Shown one piece after another: positions 23,314 to 31,500 of a stretch of 31,500 nucleotides of DNA (within the stretch, counting starts at the first letter, position 1; each line of letters opens with the position of its first letter). Source of the DNA: Proteromonas lacertae. Taxonomy: Eukaryota > Sar > Bigyra > Opalinata > Proteromonadidae. The stretch covers positions 1 to 31,500 of the forward strand of contig NGBS01000927.1 of assembly GCA_002245135.1 (NCBI GenBank). The letters run 5' to 3'. A model generated the notes under the pieces. That model ran no database searches. It had not been told where the DNA came from and saw only the letters and a list, made by a program, of their open reading frames with translations. A program made the position numbers and the translations under genes.

Positions 23314-25517
23314 GTTTATATAGTGATTTCAATATTGAATTTGATAAAATGATGTCTAAAAAGAAAGACGAAATGGAAAGAATCTTAAGTAAGAATGCCA
23401 GAATACAAGAAATCATTGACGAGTTACGAGTAGATAGTGAATACTACAAACCCAAATGGGATCCAAGTGAAAATCCAGAAGAAATATTCAAAGTTGAAGA
23501 TAAAGATATTACAGTTGAACCTTATGTAAGTGAAGAAGAGAAAGCACGAAGAAAGAAAGCAGCAGAAGAAGAAGAAAGGAGAAGAAAAGAGAAAGAAAAT
23601 AGTCCAGAAGAAAGAGCTTTAAGAGAGATGATGGATGGTGTTATATTTAAAAAGAAAGATTTAAATACATTAAACGCTATGTTACAACCTGAGCCATGGA
23701 TGGTAGAAACAAATCAAAACGAATGGACTGACGAACAAAAACAACAATTCAAAGCCTTTGAAGAAAGGAAGAAAGTCATTGAAGAAGAGAGAGATCAAAA
23801 GAAGAAAATGTTGGAATTAGAATTAAGAAGATTAAAGACTGAAGTTAATGATATTACTCGTATATATGATGAGAGTTTGAATGAATTATATTCAAAGATG
23901 TTAGCTGCACAAATGATTATTTATACACAACAGTATTACATTGCAAGATTACAATTATCAATGGTAGAAGTTGAAACTGATAGTGTAAAGTTCAAAGAGA
24001 TTAATAGAAAATTAGATGACTTATTAGATAAACAGACTCAGTTACAAATGCATATTAATAGATTCCAACAAGAATTAGCAAAGATGGATATTGATTTGAG
24101 TAATTTGATAGAGAATGATCGTAGTTTAAGAACCAATTTTGAAGCTTCTTTACAGCATAGAACCAAGATTCAAAATCAAAAAGTATTACATGAATGTATT
24201 GAATTATTCAACATGAGAAAAGGAAGAAGAAGGCATTTCCAACCAGGAGCATCTTCTGCAAGTAGAATGAGTCAAACAAGTGCAAGTAGAAGAAGTAGTT
24301 TTATGTCTGGTTCAAGAATGAGTTTTGCATCATCACGTCAATCTACAAGAATGTCAATGATGAGTAGAAAGAGTCAACAACAGGATATGAAGGTAGTTAC
24401 TTTGGATGAAAATGCATCAGCTCCACAGATATTAGATCCATTTGTTGATGCTAATAAAGCAGTAGAAAAGATGTTGAAAGAGAGAGAATTAAAGGCAAAA
24501 GATTTAGCTCCAATTGATTTTAAAGACTGGACTGTTGAAGAAGAAGCTCCTGATGAAACATTATGGAATAGATTACAAGACTTGAGAATAGAAAAAATAC
24601 AATCAGAAGAAGCAAGAAGACAAGCTGAAGATCGATGTAAAAAGGCAAAACAAAGATTTGGTGAATTACAGACAGAATTAGATAGTTATGATGATGTAGT
24701 ACAACAAGCCAGAAGTAATGTAGATACATTTAACAAAGCAATATATTATAATAAGCAGAATATTGATATATTGATACAAATCAAGCAAGGCTTGCATGAA
24801 ATTCAAACTGATAATTCTGTTGTTATTGATTATCATGATGCTATGTTAATCAACAGAACAGTAATTGAACAAGTGAATAATAGAATATTAGAATTAGGTC
24901 AAGCTAGAATTGATATTTTAACACAAATTCGAGATTTTAAGAGAAAAATACACTATTTACATTGGAAGAAACAATATTTGGAACAAATGAGAGCTCATGT
25001 AGAAGAAAGTCATATGGATATTCAGATGTTAAGAGTGACAAAAGCATTACAGGAGTTTATGAGAACAGATCCTTCGTTATTATTACAAAATAACAATTCT
25101 GTAGATGAAAAGAGAAATGAATTAGCAATGCAAACATTAATGAACAATTATAATGATAAAGTGGAAATTATTAACCAAACAATTTATAAAATAAAACAAC
25201 AAATTAGAGTGAAACAGAAGGAGAATAAAGCTTTAGAATTTCAGATTGATAAATTAGAAGAAAGTGTAAAATCAAGAAGAGATATAATGGAATCAAGACT
25301 AAGAAATGCAGGTGCAAATTCATTAGATCCAAAGATTCAAGCAATGCAAAGAATGGATACTGTTGTAGCAAGACGAAAGCTAATTGATTTAGCCAAAGAT
25401 CAAACTGAAGAAATTGAGTATTTAAGACAAGAGTTAGATCGTTTAAGACAAAAGACTTTTCCTTCATTTAGTCAAACATCTCAATGGATTGCACCAGATG
25501 AAAAGATTACTTATTAA
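20237..25517 (+). CDS. CFAP43: Cilia- and flagella-associated protein 43
   Basis: Axonemal WD-repeat protein that forms the tether/tether head complex with CFAP44 near the inner arm dynein f (I1). Five exons (20237-20305, 20330-20454, 20487-21461, 21499-23271, 23324-25517) encode 1711 residues, similar to human CFAP43 at about 1665. The N-terminal half carries WD-type beta-propeller repeats (VTGGDDGIVRAWDA, FVTGGLDGTIVLYRI, VSTSLDGTIMIYSL). Then comes the family-specific helical part: HEFWDSMEVHAISLYSF, a second-half block EERALREMMDGVIFKKKDL with NEWTDEQKQQFKAFEERKK, and long coiled coils to the C-terminus. The EWT..Q and WDSM signatures favour CFAP43 over CFAP44. Introns are 24, 32, 37 and 52 bases; the last contains a trinucleotide repeat. 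A short Ser/Arg-rich insert (about 24240-24380) interrupts the coiled coil. The gene looks intact. Confidence 0.93.
23278..23307 (+). repeat. ATT trinucleotide microsatellite in a CFAP43 intron
   Basis: Ten perfect ATT units make up most of the 52-base fourth intron (23272-23323). Because the repeat is intronic, length changes would leave the protein unaltered while changing intron size. Confidence 0.9.
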
Positions 25518-25883
25518 TATAATTATTTCTTATTATTAATTAAAAACAACAATAAATATATATCAAATGTATAATGGGGATTATTCTATTTTAAAATGAA
25601 TTTTGGAATGTTTCAAAATATTGATTCGTTTCATTTCAGTTTTATTTTCTAACCGCTTTATAAATAGGTAACCTATAGGCTTTGCCTAAAACCTATAATC
25701 TAGCATTACTTAAACCTGATAATCTCTTGTTCTATTCTATCTCAGTGTTGTCCTTGAAGGTTCCTTTGAAGTGTCTTTTCAATTGTTCATTGCCTTGTTG
25801 TCTTGAGGAGATCACTTAAGGGGACGCTTAGTGTTATTTTAGCAATCCCCCAAGATAACAAACAATAAACAAAGACTAATTAA
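25518..25883. other. Intergenic stretch with shift to higher GC
   Basis: The first 100 bases are host-like and AT-rich. From about 25650 the base composition is visibly more balanced, with GC-rich words such as AGGGGACGC and CAATCCCCC that are rare in the preceding 25 kb. No coding frame of note. It is the 3' flank of the minus-strand frame that starts at 25884 and may be imported DNA. Confidence 0.45.
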
Positions 25884-26080
25884 TTACTTCTTTAAGTGGA
25901 CTTGGAAGGATCGGAGATCTCTACAGAAGGAAGTAAGGTTGAGGTTCAACTTCTCTATGGTACCAATGAGCTTCTCACCATCAGCAGCCTGGCCAACTTC
26001 TAATTGAATCACCTTCTTAAGGATTGGAACTGATAGATGAAGTGCATCCAAGGGATCTTTATCATGTACCTGGTCATAGA
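25884..26080 (-). CDS. Orphan exon or gene fragment with non-host codon use, unrecognised
   Basis: A minus-strand frame ending in TAA at 25884 encodes a coherent, non-repetitive segment: YDQVHDKDPLDALHLSVPIL, then KKVIQLEVGQAADGEKLIG and LNLNLTSFCRDLRSFQVHLKK. It is preceded at 26081 by a splice-acceptor-like TATAG on the minus strand, so the exon probably starts at 26080 and the extra codons further upstream are intron. It uses CTC, CTT, GGC, ACC and GTC codons freely, unlike the strongly AT-biased host genes here. I do not recognise the family. It could be the last exon of a recently acquired gene, or part of the mobile element to the right. No upstream exon was found with confidence. Confidence 0.4.
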
Positions 26081-26100
26081 CTATAATAATGAATAATAAA

Positions 26101-26127
26101 GGGAAATAGCACAGTGTGCCATTTCCC
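26101..26127 (-). other. Hairpin, 12-base arms
   Basis: GGGAAATAGCAC and GTGCCATTTCCC flank a 3-base loop. The single mismatch is A-C on the plus strand, which becomes a G-U wobble in minus-strand RNA. It lies just upstream of the orphan exon on the minus strand, probably within an intron or leader. Confidence 0.6.
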
Positions 26128-26282
26128 CATATTGTTTTTTCATCATTAGAAACGTTTTTAATGCATAAGAAATATATCAATCGATTTCTCTATTTATGCT
26201 GGGCTCATATATGCCCTTAGTTTGACTTTCTGATCATAATCGAAATTTAATTTTCTTAAAAAAATTCAAAAAACAATGATAG

Positions 26283-26334
26283 ATAGGATGGCCACCATAC
26301 TGTGTGATATGACACCATATAGTGACCATCCTAT
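26283..26334 (-). other. Imperfect 52-base palindrome
   Basis: The two 26-base halves are near reverse complements, with outer arms ATAGGATGG and CCATCCTAT. Three of the mismatches are C-A on the plus strand and so G-U wobbles in minus-strand RNA; only two true mismatches remain. It lies about 175 bases beyond the stop of the minus-strand frame at 26508, where a 3'-end or terminator hairpin could sit. A miniature transposon remnant or an element terminus is an alternative. Confidence 0.6.
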
Positions 26335-26507
26335 ATCAAATAAAACAAAATATAAAGTTCAAGCCAAATCACTTTTGAAACGCATCTATTTTTCTATTAT
26401 TGATATTTCTTATAAGACTTGTTATAATGCTAATTAATTATGTAAATTATGAAAACAACACTCCCACACAAACACAATCTATCATTTGAACCAATTAGGA
26501 CCAGAGA

Positions 26508-27294
26508 TTAATAATCATTTTGGTACTCTGGCTCCTCATCATCATCTACTATAAATTGTGACAAGTTATCATCATCCTCATCTTCCTCTGTACTGGTGTC
26601 TTCTTCCTTTCTGTTTGAATTTCTTTTCTGATTGGTCTTCTTTCTTTTGAATCTTGGAGCTTTAGATGTACTGCACTTTCTTTTGGTGGATGTCACCTTT
26701 AACAACTTGTTGTCATCATCATCATTATAATCATCATCATCCAGATTATCAAACAACGATGCTATAGAGACTTTACTACTTACTATACTTTCAGCAGTAC
26801 TTCTGTAAACAATATCTCCTTTCGAATTCTTGTTTTCTTCTTTTTCGCATTTTGCTAAATCGTTGTCACCGAAATGTATGATATACATACAAGTCAGTTC
26901 TATCATATCCTCCATTGCATGGTCAAGCATACGATCATACTATTGATTCAAAATTGAAATATATATTAAATGAATATACGATGCTTTTGTCCAGATCCTC
27001 TTTATACAAGATATTACATAGCAGGACAGACATCAACACTCTGGACATCTTTAATCTTTCATGACGATCATCAATCTTTTCAATTTCTGTGAATCTTTTG
27101 TACCATGTACTGAAACGCCTTATACTGAAGTTACCATTCCAGCTATAGACATATAATAATATAATATACCTATAACGTTGCAAATCTTTCTCATGTTCTA
27201 CAATCGTCTTAAAATTCTCACATAAAATTTTATATATGCTCGGATTTGGATCATTAATGAAGCTGTTTTTGTATAGTATCTTCCAGTTGCTCAT
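26508..27294 (-). other. Element-associated minus-strand frames, acidic protein, unrecognised
   Basis: Two adjacent frames (26508-26930 and 26935-27294) run divergently from the integrase. The upstream one begins MSNWKILYKNSFIND and is helical with many aromatic residues; the downstream one is rich in Asp/Glu and Lys/Arg runs and is likely disordered. A GT-AG intron in the host style could lie between them. The family is unrecognised; assignment to the element rests on position next to the integrase. Confidence 0.45.
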
Positions 27295-27458
27295 AATAAG
27301 TGAATTGAAAGGGAAATAACGTTGAACAATGAACAAATGTTATATGTATATATATATTTTTTAAATGTTGTTATAAAGACATATAACTCTATTAATTTAG
27401 ATAATAATCATAATGAAATGAATTTCATTATTACTTTTGTTTTTTGTTTTTGGACCAT

Positions 27459-28745
27459 ATGTTTAGCACTAATAGTTACGATCCACATTTATACAGCTCA
27501 TATAGCAACCAGAACCCATATCCTGTCAAACCGTTACCTACAAATGGTAACTTATCACTTGCAACATATATTAACCATGGAGCACCGAATATTACACATC
27601 CAACAAGAGAGGCTTCGTATGAAGACCAAATGTCAAACCAAATTGCCCAATATCGATCACGCTTAGATGAACTATATAAAAAATATTATTACCTTAATGA
27701 AAATGAATTTATCAAAATGACACAACATTTGTCTAGTATAAATGATATAGCTCCACCACCAGATGTAGTACGTGAATACTTAAGGAGACAACCTGGAAAA
27801 CAAATTGTTGATTTCAAATATAAAAAAAATAATCCATTCGCAACTATCAAAAAGCCAGGGTACTTCCAAATGGATATTGTGTTTTTCTTACCTGATATGG
27901 AACATTTGTATTTTATCGAAATGAATTCAAGAAAAGTATGGGCAATATTTATGCCTAATAAATATGGTGATATTACATTGGATGCATTTCAGAAGTGGTA
28001 TTATGAAACAGATGCCTATGGAAACAAAACACATAAAAATGTGGTAAGTATCCTATCAGATGCTGATGCTAGTTTTTCAAATATCAAGAAGTTATGTGAT
28101 GCTGAAGGAATATCATATTTTCAAAAAGATAGTTCAGAGCATAAAATAGAGTCATTATTGGATAGATCAGTGAGTGTGATAAAAAGACTATTGTACAAAC
28201 ACTTGGTGGATTTGGGATATGATGCACCTACATATATGGCAGATATTGATCACAATGATAAGCATATTATACCAGATATGAATTATAAATTAAAACTCGA
28301 TAGTATAATACAGGAAGTGATAGATGACTATAACAACAAGCCATTACCAGGAATTAAAGGATATACACCAAATGAGGTATTCCATAGTCCAGAATTAAAA
28401 AAACAAATATTGCAAAAATCAATTAACTACAACTTAAAGAATTATGAAAAATTAGATCATACTGGTCAAAATTTCGAAGTAGGTGATTTGGTGAGATTCA
28501 AAGAGAGAAGACGTAAAATGGATAAGAACATATACTGGTCAGACAATGTATATAAGATAATCAAGAAAAATCGATATTCATACAATTTAGGTGATATCAA
28601 TGGGAATGACATTCAAGGTTTTTCATTAATTCGATTCAAACACTATGAGTTGCAGTTAGTGAGAAAAGATGATGCACTAACCACATGGTTTAGAAAAATA
28701 CTGGAGAGACCCAAGAGAAAGAAGGGAGACAAATCAATATTGTAA
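27459..28745 (+). other. Polinton-type integrase frame
   Basis: An rve-family integrase of about 428 residues, from ATG 27459. The core shows the first acidic residue in GYFQMDIVFFLP, the second in VSILSDADASF and a Glu in KDSSEHKIESLL about 25-30 residues later, giving a D-D-E arrangement. The region after it (VIDDYNNKPLPGIKGYTPNEV) matches integrase domains of Polintons and Ty3-like elements, and a C-terminal SH3/chromo-like part follows (FEVGDLVRFKERR). There is no reverse transcriptase or RNase H frame next to it, which favours Polinton over an LTR element. The frame looks whole. Confidence 0.8.
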
Positions 28746-28795
28746 CGAATAAATTTCTATTATGCTATATGTTGTATATGTTGTTTTTTATTATT

Positions 28796-28987
28796 GGGCA
28801 TTGGATAGACTAGCTACGATGAGGGCTGCGTTTCTAATTTATAATTATTTATTTATTTATTTATTAAATTAATTTCACAAGGAATTTATGGAAGTTTAAT
28901 AATAATTTCTACTTGGATGTGTGTTGTTTAATATTGCGCCATTGAAATTCGGCTTGAATCATCCTGGCACGGTATATCTAAATGCCC
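28796..28987 (+). repeat. Stem-loop element, copy 1 (large loop)
   Basis: GGGCATT (28796-28802) pairs with AATGCCC (28981-28987), and pairing continues imperfectly inward (GATA with TATC, AC with GT). The 5' arm and 3' arm both resemble those of the next element, including a degenerate box GGCTTGAATC at 28951 where copy 2 has GGTTCGATTCC. The loop is longer than in copy 2 and holds an ATTT microsatellite. Function unknown. Confidence 0.55.
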
Positions 28988-29003
28988 TTTTTTTTATTTA
29001 ATT

Positions 29004-29088
29004 GGGATCTGATAGACTGTGCAAGGAAAAAAGAGTCATGCAGCTGGCATTAGTGGTTCGATTCCTAGCACAGACTATTAGTAATCCC
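29004..29088 (+). repeat. Stem-loop element, copy 2, with tRNA-like B box
   Basis: A stem of about 18 pairs: GGGAT with ATCCC, CTGATAG with CTATTAG, and CTGTGC (29017-29022) with GCACAG (29068-29073), interrupted by one A-A mismatch and a 2-base bulge. The 45-base loop contains GGTTCGATTCC (29055-29065), a perfect match to the tRNA B-box consensus, and just before it TGGCATTAGTGG, similar to an A box. The T-arm and acceptor geometry of a real tRNA is absent, so this is not called a tRNA gene. Confidence 0.65.
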
Positions 29089-29160
29089 ATTTTTTTTTAA
29101 TTTCTTTTTTTTTAAATATTTTATTATACATATACATATAGTATATTCTATTTTTTATAT

Positions 29161-29568
29161 ATGCTTACACTACCACCACAGATTGAATATAAATTACCAG
29201 AACTTGAATCCAAGGTAACAAAGAAATATCATTTAAGTGGTCCAGACATATACTTGGATTTGTATAGCCTACAATTCCTTATATTTTTTTATCATCGAAA
29301 ACCTATATATCAATGGTATTTTGAGTTAACACACAAAATGATTAACATGATCATGAGTCAACGTTTGATATTAGTGTTTGTAGGTCCTTGTGACTTAGGA
29401 GATAGAGATTATCCGAAAGTTACATATACACCAACAATGAAAAAAGTAATCATTAGAATGCCACAAAGATGTTTTAATGGTAAGATGCCAATATTCTTCA
29501 AATGTACTCATATGGATAGAGAGATGATAGAATATATTGAAACTCATACAATATTTCACCACACATAA
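29161..29568 (+). other. Element-associated frame, unrecognised
   Basis: A 135-residue frame from ATG 29161 (MLTLPPQIEYKLPELESK), with aromatic- and Met-rich segments (LQFLIFFYHRKPIYQWYF) and a proline-containing beta-like part (YPKVTYTPTMKKVIIRM). No family recognised. It lies between the stem-loops and the convergent protease remnant, inside the virus-like block. A structural protein fragment is possible but unsupported. Confidence 0.4.
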
Positions 29569-29614
29569 AAAAAAAATAATTAAGTAATAATTTTATATTA
29601 TATATATATATATA

Positions 29615-30150
29615 TTATATTAATCCAAATTGTTTTTTCATTAACCTAATTTTTGCTTCACCCACTATTGTATTATAGTCAGTAGCCTTTTTGAAACTAC
29701 ACTGATCTCTTAAAATATTTTTCAAAAAATTAATAGCAAAAAAACCACAGTTGGCAGTATTTGAATTTTGATTCTGTACTCCATTGATTTTAAGTTCATA
29801 CTTTTCATTATGATACTTCTTTAATTTTTTCAAATTTTTTTTAAATTCTTCCAAGTGTTGAGGATCTTCACCAAATGAATCATAGTACAGGAATTGCTTT
29901 TGATATTGTCAACTACTAAGGCCACCCAATGACCTATAGAATCAGGGCTAGCTTGTGTGGTGAGTGTATTGATTATGATTCCCCATTGATTCTCTTTTGG
30001 GTATAGGAAAGTACAAGCTCGTCCCAGCAGAACACTCCCATGAACTTTCCATGAAAATTATTGAAACTCATTTTTCACAATTAACTCTATATCAAAATTC
30101 GATAAGGCATCTGAAGTGATACGTTATACAAAACTTTCCTACGTGAAATT
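29615..30150 (-). other. Adenain-type (C48/C5-like) cysteine protease remnant
   Basis: The minus strand carries the ordered signatures of adenovirus-protease-like enzymes: GHWVAL with the His, YYDSFGEDP with the acidic partner, and QNQNSNTANCGFFAINFL with the Gln and nucleophilic Cys. Polintons and their viral relatives encode such proteases for virion maturation. The copy is interrupted and should be read as a fossil. Confidence 0.65.
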
Positions 30151-30156
30151 AATTCT

Positions 30157-31500
30157 TTACTTTTTATTATTTCCATTACCTATTCCAAAGTAACTCATAG
30201 CTTCACTGAGTTGTTTTGCTTGATCTAAATTACTCACTGCTCTACCAAAATTAGTGAGTGAACTTGGAATGTTGTGTGAACGTTTCACGTAGTTATCCAT
30301 TTGATTGCATTCTTGTGTTGATATGGTGTTGGTTTTAACCAATTCAATAAACCACCTGCATCTAGCAAACCAAAACAACAGTCAATGCACTGAATACTGT
30401 TCCTATACCTGCAACAGTTTGTAATGTACCTGTTGGATCAGCTGCAACAGCAAGTTTTTGCCATTGATGGCATAGCTTTGATAATTCACTAATACCTTTA
30501 ACTGCTGCTGCAGCAGTTGTTGCATCACCTCCATTTGCAGCTGCAGCTACAGTTGCTGCTGTTTTTAATGTATCACCTACATTTTTTGGCATCTATATTT
30601 CCAATATTAGAAAAATTTGTAGAAGAATGGAACTAATTGAAATAAGTATCGAACATATGGATGAGTATGAACATAAATGAAAACACCAAAAGTTATACAA
30701 CAAGTCTACAGGTAACCATGATTTTTGAATTGCTTCAGGTAACATTGACTTAAACTTTTTCTGAATTACCATAATACAAGTCAGTGATAGCAGGTAATCT
30801 ACCACCTGACAGCATACGAATTATCTCATAGTAGTCGAAAATGAAGTACCACATTACATACAAGAACCCTGATGTTGGTAGTTTAGATTTTTTCCATAAC
30901 CAATAAGCCTAAACATGTCATTACTATTGCACCGAACATACTCATTGCATGATCTACTTCAAACATTTGAGGAGTAACTCCACCTACCAAATATGACTTC
31001 ATTGTATAGTATATTGTGGAAATATCCTAAATACATTCTCTACACACAGGAACAAATTACCAGCAAAACCCATAAAATCAGATTCACGTAATGAATCAAG
31101 TGCTTTTTGAAACTGTGAATTTTCAAATTGTGCCCATGAATTACAAGCAGTTTTCACTAAACCAATAGCTATTTCATATTTTTGTTTATTATCTGCATTC
31201 ACCCACTCTTGAGGAAGTGAGTGACCTAACTTCTCTCTGTTATAATCAAAGTTAATGAAATCTCTACTATTTTGTGATGCTATTTCATTCAGTTCTCTAT
31301 ATTTATCTTCATTAATCCATGTATGCGGTTCTTTATCTATATCTATAGCACTATTCACCAGTTCTTGATTTTGGATCTAATGCCCATCTATAAAATTTTG
31401 ATCTTCTAATATCTCTTGATCATCCATATATCTTTGTGCCTTTTGATTATTCAATGCAATATATTCTTTTACTTTTTCAGCTCGATTCGGATCAAAATTA
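30157..31500 (-). other. Further virus-like minus-strand remnants
   Basis: Minus-strand sequence with coding character but several interruptions. One part is Ala/Thr-rich with a hydrophobic end (30362-30592 area), another is a helical, charged segment (30999-31358 area). They lie upstream of the protease on the same strand, where Polintons commonly carry structural genes, but I cannot identify them. The block continues past the right edge. Confidence 0.4.

Larger units (their letters stand above)
26508..31500. mobile_element. Polinton/Maverick-like virus fossil, right end outside window
   Basis: A block with a retroviral-type integrase of the Polinton kind, an adenain-like cysteine protease remnant and further virus-like frames on both strands. 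Integrase plus adenain-type protease is the Polinton/Maverick combination. No polymerase, packaging ATPase or recognisable capsid gene is visible here; these would be expected to the right if the element was full length. The left boundary is not fixed: it could reach to about 25.6 kb, where composition changes. Terminal inverted repeats and target duplication cannot be tested because the right end is missing. The integrase frame looks whole, but the protease side is interrupted several times, so the copy is broken and of moderate age. Confidence 0.7.

Noticed and set aside
27459-28745. LTR retrotransposon origin for the integrase
   Set aside because: No reverse transcriptase, RNase H or LTRs nearby, and an adenain-type protease follows, which fits Polintons.
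29004-29088. Canonical tRNA gene around GGTTCGATTCC
   Set aside because: The T-stem does not pair (only two of five pairs), the A-box-like word lies directly beside the B box, and 20 bases separate the box from the outer stem; the helix arrangement is a long hairpin, not a cloverleaf.
28796-29088. CRISPR-like or satellite repeat array
   Set aside because: Only two diverged units of unequal length, each a hairpin; no regular spacers or further repeats.

Overview
The window looks like nuclear DNA of an AT-rich, flagellated protist. The grounds are axonemal genes (a dynein heavy chain and CFAP43), intron-bearing genes with GTAT...TAG splice sites, and stop codons that follow the standard code (TGA, TAA and TAG each end a convincing gene). 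I do not name the species. The introns are very short: the 20 I could place with frame support are 24 to 52 bases long.

Layout. 1-7428 (+) is the downstream half of a divergent dynein heavy chain; its first 2 kb has repeated frame breaks, while the rest is open apart from six short introns. 7631-9753 and 11945-14062 (+) are tandem paralogues of a BTB-BACK-Ig-like-SPRY-like protein; both models give exactly 686 residues. Between them, 10040-11364 is a mosaic of gene debris: a 498-base copy of the neighbouring dynein (one mismatch) joined to remnants of a PDR/ABCG-type transporter. 15034-15677 (+) is a six-exon NUDCD2-like co-chaperone gene. 15881-16201 (+) and 16308-18327 (-) encode a charged protein and a Ser/Thr/Pro-rich disordered protein that converge tail to tail. 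18449-20144 (-) is a pseudokinase fused to leucine-rich repeats, divergent from 20237-25517 (+), a complete CFAP43 gene of five exons.

After about 25.6 kb the character changes. There is a GC-richer stretch with an orphan exon, two hairpins whose mismatches suit RNA from the minus strand, and then a Polinton/Maverick-like virus fossil from about 26.5 kb that runs off the right edge. It has an integrase frame that looks whole, an adenain-type cysteine protease remnant, and several interrupted frames. Between its integrase and the next frame lie two related stem-loops, the second holding a tRNA-type B-box sequence.

Functionally, dynein, CFAP43 and NUDCD2 (a co-chaperone family linked to dynein regulation) all bear on cilia and dynein; the BTB and kinase-LRR proteins look like lineage-specific signalling or adaptor proteins.
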